A stretch of 64,000 bases of DNA from Candidatus Accumulibacter proximus. GTDB lineage: Bacteria > Pseudomonadota > Gammaproteobacteria > Burkholderiales > Rhodocyclaceae. Location of the stretch: assembly GCA_016709675.1 (NCBI GenBank), contig JADJMH010000034.1, positions 329,390 through 393,389 on the forward strand. Direction: 5' to 3'. The first letter of the stretch is position 1; every line of letters begins with the position of its first letter. The notes under the pieces are model-generated. The model searched no databases. It saw nothing but the letters and a program-made list of their open reading frames with translations, and was not told the DNA's origin. This document shows, piece by piece, positions 48,862 through 57,143 of this stretch. A program made the translations under genes and the position numbers.

Positions 48862-49722
48862 ATGCGGCTCGATCGCTGGGTTGCGTCTATCCTGGCAACT
48901 CTGACCCTGTGCCTGGCTACGTCGGCAGAGGCAGCGGGGACGCTTGACAAGATCAGGGCTGCCAGGACGATTTCACTGGGGTACCGGGAGGCGTCGATTC
49001 CCTTCTCGTACATGGGCAACGATAACCAGCCCTGGGGCTATTCGGTCGATCTGTGCACCCGGGTGGTGGCAGCGATCGTCAGACAGCTCGGTATTGACGA
49101 ACTGCAGTTGCTCTGGGTGCCAGTCACTCCTGAAACGCGCATTGCGAAGTTGAAATCGGGGGAGATCGACCTCGAATGTGGTTCTACGACCAGTTCGCTT
49201 TCGCGCATGCAGGAAGTCGATTTCAGTCTGCCGATCTTCATCGATGGGGCTGCCTACCTGTCACGCCGGGCGGCGGGTATCAAGCGCTTCGAGGATCTGG
49301 CTGGCAGGAGGATTGCCGTCGCTGCCGGGACAACGACCGAACGGACGATCGTAGAGGCGCTGGCGCAGTATAAGGTGGCTGCCGAGTTGGTCAGGGTCAG
49401 CGACCACCAGCAGGGGATTGCGGAGATGGTGAAGGGGAAGGCTGACGCCTACGCTTCGGATCGCGCGCTGCTCATCGGCCTTGCCCTGGACTCGGGCACG
49501 CAGACGGACTGGGCGATGGGTCACGAGACGTTTTCCTATGAGCCCTACGCCTTGATGATGCGCCGCAACGACGCGGACTTTCGTCTGGTGGTGAATCGCG
49601 AGTTGGCCCGCCTCTGCCGAAGCCGCGAGATCTACGGCATCCATGACCGCTGGTTTGGCTTTCTTGCCAAACCGGGAGCACGGCTGGAGAGTCTGTACTT
49701 TCTGAATGGCCTGCCGGAGTAG
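48862..49722 (+). CDS. Periplasmic amino-acid-type substrate-binding protein (SBP family 3)
   Basis: The 286-residue product from ATG 48862 (behind GGGAGAAAG) has a signal peptide with cleavage near ATSAEAA. Its family 3 binding-protein fold shows ISLGYREASIPFSYMGND, IAKLKSGEIDLECGSTTSSL and FEDLAGRRIAVAAGTTTER. It resembles glutamate/aspartate-binding proteins. No permease or ATPase gene is adjacent, so it may serve a transporter elsewhere or act as a sensor. An in-frame start at 48763 would bury the signal peptide. Confidence 0.88.
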   Translation: MRLDRWVASILATLTLCLATSAEAAGTLDKIRAARTISLGYREASIPFSYMGNDNQPWGYSVDLCTRVVAAIVRQLGIDELQLLWVPVTPETRIAKLKSGEIDLECGSTTSSLSRMQEVDFSLPIFIDGAAYLSRRAAGIKRFEDLAGRRIAVAAGTTTERTIVEALAQYKVAAELVRVSDHQQGIAEMVKGKADAYASDRALLIGLALDSGTQTDWAMGHETFSYEPYALMMRRNDADFRLVVNRELARLCRSREIYGIHDRWFGFLAKPGARLESLYFLNGLPE

Positions 49723-49736
49723 GGTTTGGCCGGCAG

Positions 49737-50546
49737 TCAGCGGGCGTCCGTTTCGTGCCGGTGGTCGTCCTGGTCGACAAGGTCCCGGTAGGCATGCCAG
49801 GTTGCATGCCCGACCAGAGGCATGGTGATGATCAGACCGAAGAAGAAAGTCGTGAAACCAATGACGACGAGGAACACAATGCAGGCGGCCCAGAGCAGCA
49901 TTGGGCCGGGGTTGCGACCACAGGCGACGAGGCTGGCTATCGCTGCCGTGATCGCATCGGTCTTGCGGTCGAGCATCAGCGGCAGGGCGATGACACTGAT
50001 GGCAAAGACGAAGGTCGCAAAAAAGCCACCGACAGCGAAATAGACGAGCGCGAAATCGGCTTGCTCGAAGGTCAGGACCGTGCGCACCACGTCGGCAAAG
50101 CTGGGCAGCCCGCCAGCAAAAAAAAGCGCAAAAACAACGATTGATGCGCGTGCCCAGACGAGCAGGACAACTGCCAACAGGGCGGCAAAGAGGCCGACAT
50201 TGGCCAGGTTTGGCCGCCAGGCAGCAAGGGTAGGCAGGAGTTGCGGCGGTTCGTCGAGTTCCATGCGTCGACTCAGGTCGTAGAGCCCGAGTGCCAGGAA
50301 AGGGCCCAACAGCAGAAAGCCTGTCGTGAGTCCGGCGAAGAGCGCATAAGCCTGGGCAAAGACCTCCTGCATCAGCCAGCCGGCGGCAGCAAAGCACGCG
50401 CCATAAAAGAGGCTGGCCAAGCCTCCTGCGCGGCAGTCACGCCATCCGGCCCGTAACCAGCCGCGGATGGCTCTGGCCTGAACCTGGCGAATGATCGGGA
50501 AGCGGCTCGCGGGGCGCCGGGTGTCTGGCAAATTGTCCTGGTTCAT
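49737..50546 (-). CDS. DUF2189 family membrane protein
   Basis: A 269-residue protein starting MNQDNLPDTRRPASRFPIIR, with about six membrane segments. It contains GGLASLFYGACFAAAGW and GPFLALGLYDLSRRMELDE, typical of DUF2189 proteins of proteobacteria. The function is unknown. The start at 50546 follows GGGAGC on the minus strand; longer starts would add an unconserved stretch. It is convergent with the binding-protein gene. Confidence 0.85.
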   Translation of the reverse strand: MNQDNLPDTRRPASRFPIIRQVQARAIRGWLRAGWRDCRAGGLASLFYGACFAAAGWLMQEVFAQAYALFAGLTTGFLLLGPFLALGLYDLSRRMELDEPPQLLPTLAAWRPNLANVGLFAALLAVVLLVWARASIVVFALFFAGGLPSFADVVRTVLTFEQADFALVYFAVGGFFATFVFAISVIALPLMLDRKTDAITAAIASLVACGRNPGPMLLWAACIVFLVVIGFTTFFFGLIITMPLVGHATWHAYRDLVDQDDHRHETDAR

Positions 50547-50763
50547 CGGCTGCTCCCGGTGACTGTCGTGATGGCGTGGCAGTTGAGGGAAGCATCGTAA
50601 CAGGTAGAGCATTGGCAGCAATAGTCTGTGTGCCAGCTTGGCGTTCCTGCCACGCCTGCCACTGTGGCTTCTTGCGGCGGGCCGATCAGCCCAGGCTTGC
50701 AAGGACCCGCGCAGCGAGTGAGGCCCAGACTCGCTGCCAGAAGCTGACCGCCGCAAGCAGCGC

Positions 50764-50791
50764 TTGACTCGGAAGCGTTCTCGCTTACAAT
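50764..50791 (+). promoter_or_regulatory. Sigma-70 promoter for the small membrane protein
   Basis: TTGACT (50764-50769) and TACAAT (50786-50791) are separated by 16 bases. The predicted start near 50798 leaves a leader of about 110 bases before the ATG at 50910, long enough to hold a regulatory structure, though I see no known motif. Confidence 0.6.
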
Positions 50792-50909
50792 CCGGGCGGA
50801 AGTCACCCCGCGGGGCTTGGCGCCGTGTCTATTCGATGCCGAGGCCAGGCTGCAGCGCTGCTGCTGGTGAAGCGGCAGTTTTTCCTTGCTGAAAAGGGGA
50901 GGTTTTGGA

Positions 50910-51137
50910 ATGAATGGTCTTCTGCTGCTCTTGGGACGCACCGCCGGCATCGGCGGCATGCTCCTGTGCGTCTTTGCTGCCGTGGTACGCCTGCAGGGGA
51001 ACTTCTATATGGGCGGCTTTCAGTTGACGACTTTCCTCCAGGCGGGCATTGGCGCAATCGTTGTCGGCTGCTTTTTCCTGTTGTGGGCACTGACCGCGTC
51101 GGGTAAGACGGTCAGTGCGGTTCGATCGCCGGACTGA
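50910..51137 (+). CDS. Small two-helix membrane protein, unknown
   Basis: A 75-residue protein with two hydrophobic helices (about residues 3-26, LLLLLGRTAGIGGMLLC onward, and 41-61, FLQAGIGAIVVGCFFLLWAL). Between them lies RLQGNFYMGGFQLTT. The start at 50910 has a strong ribosome binding site, AAGGGGAGG. I do not recognise a family. A good promoter upstream supports expression. Confidence 0.7.
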   Translation: MNGLLLLLGRTAGIGGMLLCVFAAVVRLQGNFYMGGFQLTTFLQAGIGAIVVGCFFLLWALTASGKTVSAVRSPD

Positions 51138-51308
51138 TCGTCTGCGAACTTGCAGAAGTCGCAGGAAGCATGAACGAGTGCACATTCTCGCTGATCATCG
51201 TCAGGCATCATTCGTCCTGCGAGCAACGCGACAGGTATCGGCTGCTGGCCATGCCGAGGGAGTAACGTGGTTTCCAGGGAAGCGTGTCGATCACGAAGAA
51301 CCGTGGAG

Positions 51309-52007
51309 CTAACGGGTGGTGGCAGGCAAGAGTATCGACGGCAATGCAGACAAATCATCGATTTCCCCATCCGGCGTTGTGGGGATCCGCTCCGGCGCCT
51401 GTGCAAAGCGGTTGCACCACAGGACGCGCAAGCCCGATGCCTTGGCCGAGTAGGCATCCCAGGCGTTCGATGAGAAGAAGCAAATTGCCGTCGGGGAAAG
51501 CTGCAGACGATCGGAGACCAAGGCATAGACGGCAGGGTGCGGCTTGAAGACGCCGACTTCCTCGACCGAAAGGACTGCGTCGAACAGGCTCTTCAGACCG
51601 TTGTGGCGAACGACCGCAGCGAGCATCGCCGGTGTGCCGTTGGAGAGAATCGCCAGTTTCAGTCCGGCCGCTTGCAGCCGGATCAGGGTCTCCGGTACCT
51701 CGGGGTAGCAGTCAAGATGCAAATAGAGGTCCAGCAGGCGCGCGCGCAGGCCGGGCCGATTGACTCGAAGCGTGGCGAGCGCGTAATCGAGGGCGTCACC
51801 GGTTACCTGCCAGAAATCCGCATGCCGTCCCGCGAGTCCGCGTAGCCAGGTGTACTGCAGTTGCTTCTGGCGCCAGATCTCGGAGATGCGCGGCCAGTCG
51901 TCACCAAGTTGGTTGCTGGCCGCGCGGGCGGCGCTATTGAAGTCGAAAAGTGTGCCGTAAGCGTCGAAAACGCAGGCTTGGATGCCGTTTAGGTGCTTGA
52001 TCGCCAT
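51309..52007 (-). CDS. HAD-superfamily hydrolase, haloacid dehalogenase type II
   Basis: The 232-residue protein has the HAD motif I CVFDAYGTLFD (nucleophile Asp), motif II LAILSNGTP, and motif III with the late acidic pair. The YGTLFD form and length fit (S)-2-haloacid dehalogenases and their relatives, which remove halide from 2-haloacids; the true substrate is not known. It lies downstream of arsS on the same strand with an 83-base gap. Confidence 0.85.
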   Translation of the reverse strand: MAIKHLNGIQACVFDAYGTLFDFNSAARAASNQLGDDWPRISEIWRQKQLQYTWLRGLAGRHADFWQVTGDALDYALATLRVNRPGLRARLLDLYLHLDCYPEVPETLIRLQAAGLKLAILSNGTPAMLAAVVRHNGLKSLFDAVLSVEEVGVFKPHPAVYALVSDRLQLSPTAICFFSSNAWDAYSAKASGLRVLWCNRFAQAPERIPTTPDGEIDDLSALPSILLPATTR

Positions 52008-52090
52008 GCGTCACCAATCCTCCTGTGTTGCTGATGCCGGCCAGACAGGCGTCTGGCTGGTCGGTTGGTCGTTGATTTGCCATTAGGCAT

Positions 52091-53089
52091 TCAGGCGCCA
52101 CAGCTTGGCGCCGGAGCCATCTCGTCACCAAGGGCGCCGCCACAGCTCGACCCCTGTCCGGCCGTACAGCCGTAGCAGTGTTCGGCCACCCGAATAGGGT
52201 ATCGTTGGAGTGTCAACGCGTTGACTTCGGTGATGTGCAGGCGATGGCGACGGCTCTGGCCGAGTGGCAAGCCGAGTTGCTGATTGAAGTCACAGTCGTA
52301 GAGGTAACCCTGCCAATCAACCGAGAGGAGATTGCGGCACATCACGTGCTCGACATTCTCGGAACGGTGCGAGTTGCGCAGCAGCCGCATGTAGCTGTTG
52401 AACTGACCCTTTGAGACGAGCATCGACCCGAATCGCTGGATCGGCATATTGGTCAGCGTAAACAACTGGTTGAACACTATTCCGAACCTTTGCCCGAGGT
52501 GTTCCCGATAGGCTGCCGCCAGCGGCTCCTGGGGTGGTGGCAGCACCGGCCCCTGGGGGTTGAAGACCAGGTTCAGTACCAGACCGCTGTCGGGTCGCCC
52601 GTAACCAAGCGCATTCAAGCGTTGCAGACCCCGGATGCTGCCTTCGAAGCTGCCCTTGCCACGCTGCCGGTCGACGTTCTCTTCGAGATAACAGGGCAGC
52701 GATGCGACCAACTCGACGCGATGTGTCGCCAGGAAGCCAGCCAAGCCCTCCTGGCCGACTTCTTTGAGGATAGTCAGGTTGCAGCGGTCGATCACTCGCA
52801 GCCCGCGTTCGCGCCCTGCGACAACCAGTCGGCGGAAGTGCGGGTTCAGCTCCGGCGCACCACCGGTCAGGTCGAGAACCTTGACTTCCGGGCTAGCGGC
52901 GATGAAGTCGAGCAACGCATCGATGGTTTCGCTGGTCATTTCTTCCTTCCGCTGCGGGCCTGCATTGACGTGGCAATGCAGGCAGCTCTGATTGCAGCGA
53001 TAGCCGAGATTGACCTGGATCGTCTCCACCGATCGCCGGGTCAAAGCCGGGAACGTGGTGCTGTCGAGAAGGGGGAGGGTGGCATGCAT
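52091..53089 (-). CDS. arsS: Radical SAM/Cys-rich protein ArsS (arsenosugar biosynthesis type)
   Basis: This 332-residue radical SAM enzyme has the iron-sulfur motif CNQSCLHCHVNAGP (CxxxCxxC) near residue 33, the SAM-contact stretch LDLTGGAPELNPHF, and a C-terminal Cys-rich domain with CDFNQQLGLPLG and CYGCTAGQGSSCGGAL. This is the ArsS family (radical SAM/Cys-rich, selenoprotein in some organisms), implicated in arsenosugar synthesis. Here cysteine replaces any selenocysteine. The gene ends with TGA after PSCGA; I found no reason to read it as Sec. Other ars genes are not in the window. Confidence 0.9.
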   Translation of the reverse strand: MHATLPLLDSTTFPALTRRSVETIQVNLGYRCNQSCLHCHVNAGPQRKEEMTSETIDALLDFIAASPEVKVLDLTGGAPELNPHFRRLVVAGRERGLRVIDRCNLTILKEVGQEGLAGFLATHRVELVASLPCYLEENVDRQRGKGSFEGSIRGLQRLNALGYGRPDSGLVLNLVFNPQGPVLPPPQEPLAAAYREHLGQRFGIVFNQLFTLTNMPIQRFGSMLVSKGQFNSYMRLLRNSHRSENVEHVMCRNLLSVDWQGYLYDCDFNQQLGLPLGQSRRHRLHITEVNALTLQRYPIRVAEHCYGCTAGQGSSCGGALGDEMAPAPSCGA

Positions 53090-53758
53090 CTTTCGTTCTT
53101 CCTCTGGTTGATTCTTCCGTCTTGGTCGAAAAGAAGGAGCGTTTCCTTACATTCGATTGTCCGACATCCGGCTGCAGGCGGAAAGCGTTGCACCCGCACG
53201 GAGCTCACGATACGACATTTCAGTTCTGTGGAGGAATCCGTAAGATCTGTCGCCAAGCATCAGGGGTCGAATACTTCATGTTCGGTCTGCCCGCCTGTCA
53301 ATCCACTGTCGGGGACTGGGGACTGCGGACTCCAGAAACCGCTTGGATCAGTGGCCGAGCGACACCCCACATTCCGGATGCAGATGACGCTCCGCTGGGG
53401 TGGTGTCACCCGGCGTCTACCGTGCGGTGAGACAAACGGGTTTCGAGTCGTCAAATATTGCTGTAGAATCGTGCGCTTTCCGTGCGCGGAGAGGCGGTAT
53501 TGCAGGGCCGACGCAGCTGCGCTATGGTAACCGAAGGGGATTTGCGGTGCCGTTCTGCCCGGCCTGCGGGTATTTCACGAGTGCTCTTGAGGACCAGTTG
53601 CATTGTCAGCTCTCTTGGTGTCGAAAGCTTGCTTGAACCGCACGCGATGGTCTCCGCATCGTCTATCCGGCTGCCTGCAAAGCATCGTCCGCTAGCCCGG
53701 CGGCTCTCAACCGAGCCAGATTCCAGCCACCTTTCAGCCCGTATCACAAGGATCCTTA
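53090..53758. other. Intergenic region before tig
   Basis: About 670 bases between divergent arsS and tig. No frame shows a recognisable motif and no tRNA is visible, although some proteobacteria keep a tRNA-Leu here. A TAGAAT at 53464-53469 may be a -10 for tig, with only a weak -35 (TTTCGA at 53441), leaving a leader near 280 bases. AAGGA at 53748-53752 is the tig ribosome binding site. Confidence 0.4.
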
Positions 53759-55075
53759 ATGGAAACGAACGCTAACACTGAGGTACCAGCCCGAAGCGCC
53801 CTTGAGCGCCGGGTGGACCTGTCGCTAACCATTGCCGAACTCGACAAGGACATTGATCAGCGCCTGAAGCGTCTCGGAAAGAACATGAAGATGCCAGGCT
53901 TCCGCCCGGGCAAGGTGCCGGCCCAGATCATCAGGCAGCAATACGGCGAGCAGGCCCGCAATGATGCGCTCAGCGAAGCGCTGGGGAAGATGTTGAGCGA
54001 GGCGGTCACATCGCAGCAATTGCGTGTCGCCGGTAGTCCGAGAATCGAGCCGAAAAGCAGCGACAGCATGACGCATATCGAGTTCTCGGCCGTCTTCGAG
54101 GTCTACCCCGAGATCACTCTCAACGACCTGACAGATGTGGAAGTCGAACGACCGGCACTTGAAGTGGGTCCGACGGACATTGACAGTACGCTGGACATTC
54201 TGCGCAAGCAGCGCGTTTGCTACGAGCTAGTCGATCGCCCGGCTGCCGCGGCTGACCGCGTGAGCATTGATTTTGTTGGCAAGAAGGATGGCGAGCCATT
54301 TTCGGGTGGCCAGGGCAAGGATTACCGTTTCGTGCTTGGTGAAGGCAAGATGCTTTCTGATTTCGAGAACGCGGTGATCGGTACGCGTCCAGGCGAAGCC
54401 AAGTCTTTCGAGATGACCTTTCCGGCTGAGTATTTCTCCAAGGAATTGGCGGGTCAGTCGGTGACCTTCGACATCGCGGTCAAGGAAGTCGGCGAGCCGG
54501 TGCTGCCTGCCCTTGACGCGGATTTCGCAAGAACACTCGGAATCGCGGATGGCGACCTCGTCAAGATGCGTGCCGAGATCGAGGAGAACCTTCGGCGCGA
54601 AGTGAAAAAGCGTTTGCAGGCAAGAGTTACGGGTAATGTGATGGATGCGCTGCTTGCCGCTAACCCTGTCGAGGTGCCGAGTGCGTTGATCCACAAGGAA
54701 ATTGAGCGGCTGATGCAGGTGGCTCGCCAGGACATGGAACAACGCGGCATGAAGGTTAAGGACTTGCCGATGCAGCCCGAGTGGTTTGCGGATCAGGCCA
54801 GACGACGGATCAGCTTGGCTTTGATTGTCTCTGAAGTCGTCAAGCTCAACGAACTTCAGGCGAAGCCGGCGCAGGTGAAGGCGCTGGTCGAGGAAGCGGC
54901 GCAAAGTTATGACCAGCCGCAAGAGGTCGTGCGTTGGTACTATGCGCAAGCTGAACGTCTTGCCGATTTCGAGGCTACGGCGATCGAGGCAAACGTGGTT
55001 GACTGGGTGCTGGCCAGGGTGAAGGTGAGGAACAAGCTGGTGGCCTTTGCTGAATTGATGGGACAGCAGTCCTGA
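53759..55075 (+). CDS. tig: Trigger factor
   Basis: Trigger factor is the ribosome-bound chaperone and peptidyl-prolyl isomerase. The 438-residue protein has the N-terminal ribosome-docking loop MPGFRPGKVP (GFRxGKxP signature), an FKBP-type domain about 155-245 (DRVSIDFVGKKDGEPFSGG) and a helical C-terminal chaperone domain. Length is near the E. coli 432. It heads the tig-clpP-clpX-lon quality-control cluster. Confidence 0.97.
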   Translation: METNANTEVPARSALERRVDLSLTIAELDKDIDQRLKRLGKNMKMPGFRPGKVPAQIIRQQYGEQARNDALSEALGKMLSEAVTSQQLRVAGSPRIEPKSSDSMTHIEFSAVFEVYPEITLNDLTDVEVERPALEVGPTDIDSTLDILRKQRVCYELVDRPAAAADRVSIDFVGKKDGEPFSGGQGKDYRFVLGEGKMLSDFENAVIGTRPGEAKSFEMTFPAEYFSKELAGQSVTFDIAVKEVGEPVLPALDADFARTLGIADGDLVKMRAEIEENLRREVKKRLQARVTGNVMDALLAANPVEVPSALIHKEIERLMQVARQDMEQRGMKVKDLPMQPEWFADQARRRISLALIVSEVVKLNELQAKPAQVKALVEEAAQSYDQPQEVVRWYYAQAERLADFEATAIEANVVDWVLARVKVRNKLVAFAELMGQQS

Positions 55076-55107
55076 ACATGCAGGATTCACGCAGCAAAGG
55101 AAGCGAA

Positions 55108-55737
55108 ATGGGCATTGAGCACGGAAGCATCTGGGACCCCCAGGCGCTTGGCCTGGTCCCGATGGTGATCGAGCAGAGCGGTCGTGGCGAGCGCGCCTAC
55201 GACATTTACTCGCGACTGCTCAAGGAGCGCGTCATTTTTCTGGTGGGTCCGGTGAACGACGTGACGGCGAATCTGGTGGTGGCGCAGTTGCTCTTTCTGG
55301 AAGCCGAGAATCCTGACAAGGACATCCATTTCTACATCAATTCCCCGGGCGGGGCGGTATCGGCGGGTCTTTCGGTTTACGATACCATGCAGTTCATCAA
55401 GCCCGAGGTGTCGACCTTGTGTATGGGCCAGGCCTGCTCGATGGGCGCGTTCCTGCTGGCTGCAGGTGCCCGCGGCAAGCGTTTCGCGTTGCCCAATTCG
55501 CGTGTGATGATCCACCAGCCTATGGGCGGCTTCCAGGGGCAGGCGTCGGACATAGCGATACACGCCAAGGAAATTCTTTCTCTCCGCGCCAAACTCAACG
55601 AGTTGATGGCTCACCACACAGGCCAGGCGATTGAGCGAATTGAACGCGATACCGATCGCGACAATTTCCTTTCGGCGCAGGAAGCGGCAGAATATGGTCT
55701 GATCGACAAGGTGCTGGCCAATCGGGAAGCGGTTTGA
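55108..55737 (+). CDS. clpP: ATP-dependent Clp protease proteolytic subunit
   Basis: ClpP is the tetradecameric serine protease core used by ClpX and ClpA. From MGIEHGSIWDPQALG the product is 209 residues. It has Ser in MGQACSMGAFLL, His in SRVMIHQPMGG and the catalytic Asp in the following RDTDRDNF. ATG at 55108 has AAAGGAAG before it; an ATG at 55078 in the same frame lacks a binding site. clpX follows after 49 bases. Confidence 0.97.
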   Translation: MGIEHGSIWDPQALGLVPMVIEQSGRGERAYDIYSRLLKERVIFLVGPVNDVTANLVVAQLLFLEAENPDKDIHFYINSPGGAVSAGLSVYDTMQFIKPEVSTLCMGQACSMGAFLLAAGARGKRFALPNSRVMIHQPMGGFQGQASDIAIHAKEILSLRAKLNELMAHHTGQAIERIERDTDRDNFLSAQEAAEYGLIDKVLANREAV

Positions 55738-55786
55738 TTGTGCTTTCAGGCTGTCTTCATCGGGCTAGAGAGTGAGGTTGGAAGAG

Positions 55787-57058
55787 ATGTCGGAAAAGAA
55801 AAGTGGCGCGGAAAAACTTCTCTACTGCTCCTTCTGCGGCAAGAGCCAGCATGAAGTGAAAAAGCTCATCGCCGGGCCGTCGGTATTCATCTGCGATGAA
55901 TGCATCGAACTATGTAACGACATCGTCCGAGATGAAATTGCTGGAGATCAGGGAGGCAAGGGTGTCAAGGGCGAGTTGCCAACACCCAGGGAGATTTCTG
56001 GCCTTCTGGATCAGTATGTAATCGGCCAGGACCAGGCCAAGCGGATCCTGTCCGTGGCCGTTTACAACCACTACAAGCGGTTGCGCCATTTCGGCAAGAC
56101 CAGCGGTGAGATAGAACTTGCCAAGAGCAATATCCTGCTCATCGGTCCGACCGGCTCGGGCAAGACTCTGCTGGCGCAGACCTTGGCCCGCATGCTCGAC
56201 GTTCCCTTCGTGATGGCCGATGCGACGACGCTGACCGAAGCCGGCTACGTCGGTGAAGACGTCGAGAATATCATCCAGAAATTGTTGCAGAAAGCAGATT
56301 ACGATACCGACAAGGCCCAGCGAGGCATCGTTTATATCGACGAAATCGACAAGATCTCACGCAAGTCAGACAATCCATCGATTACCCGGGACGTCTCAGG
56401 CGAGGGTGTCCAACAGGCGTTGCTCAAACTGATCGAAGGCACGGTTGCTTCTGTGCCACCACAGGGTGGACGAAAGCACCCGAATCAGGACTTCGTGCAG
56501 GTTGATACCACCAACATTCTCTTCATTTGCGGCGGCGCCTTCGACGGCCTCGACAAAGTAATTCGCGACCGCTCGGAGCGTGGCGGGATTGGTTTTGGCG
56601 CCGAGGTGAAGAGCAAAGACAACAAGAGGGCGATCGGCGAGGTGTTGCGCAGCGTCGAACCTGAGGACCTGATCAAGTTCGGTCTGATTCCCGAGCTGAT
56701 CGGACGCTTGCCGGTGCTTGCGACGCTGGAGGAGCTCTCCGCTACGGCGCTGGTGGAAATCCTCGTCGAACCCAAGAACGCTCTCGTCAAGCAGTACCAG
56801 AAGCTTTTTGCGATGGAAGGTGTGGCTTTGGAGATCCGCCCGGCCGCGATGATGGCCATTGCCAGAAAGGCTCTTGACCGGAAAACCGGTGCGCGCGGCC
56901 TACGTTCGATTCTCGAGGCGGTGTTGCTGGACACCATGTACGAACTTCCCGGGATGGAGAATGTCTCAGAGGTCGTCATTGACGAGGGCGTGATCACTGG
57001 CGATGCGCAGCCGCTCCTGATCTACGCGGATCAACCAAAGGTTTCTGGCGGCAACTGA
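55787..57058 (+). CDS. clpX: ATP-dependent Clp protease ATP-binding subunit ClpX
   Basis: ClpX unfolds tagged substrates and feeds them to ClpP. The 423-residue product from MSEKKSGAEKL has the N-terminal C4 zinc domain (LYCSFCGKSQ ... FICDECIELC), Walker A GPTGSGKTLLAQ, Walker B IVYIDEIDKI, the sensor stretch GLIPELIGRLPV and the pore loop GYVGEDVENI. A start at 55772 adds five residues and is less favoured. Confidence 0.97.
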   Translation: MSEKKSGAEKLLYCSFCGKSQHEVKKLIAGPSVFICDECIELCNDIVRDEIAGDQGGKGVKGELPTPREISGLLDQYVIGQDQAKRILSVAVYNHYKRLRHFGKTSGEIELAKSNILLIGPTGSGKTLLAQTLARMLDVPFVMADATTLTEAGYVGEDVENIIQKLLQKADYDTDKAQRGIVYIDEIDKISRKSDNPSITRDVSGEGVQQALLKLIEGTVASVPPQGGRKHPNQDFVQVDTTNILFICGGAFDGLDKVIRDRSERGGIGFGAEVKSKDNKRAIGEVLRSVEPEDLIKFGLIPELIGRLPVLATLEELSATALVEILVEPKNALVKQYQKLFAMEGVALEIRPAAMMAIARKALDRKTGARGLRSILEAVLLDTMYELPGMENVSEVVIDEGVITGDAQPLLIYADQPKVSGGN

Positions 57059-57143
57059 TGTGCTGGCCGCCAGCTGCGCGGCTTGAAATACGGGTTCTTG
57101 CCACCATTTACCGGCCTGAACCTTTACCTATGGGGCACAATCG

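Noticed and set aside
52091..52093. TGA of arsS as a possible selenocysteine codon
   Set aside because: The downstream frame shows no further Cys-rich homology and the protein already ends where the family does.
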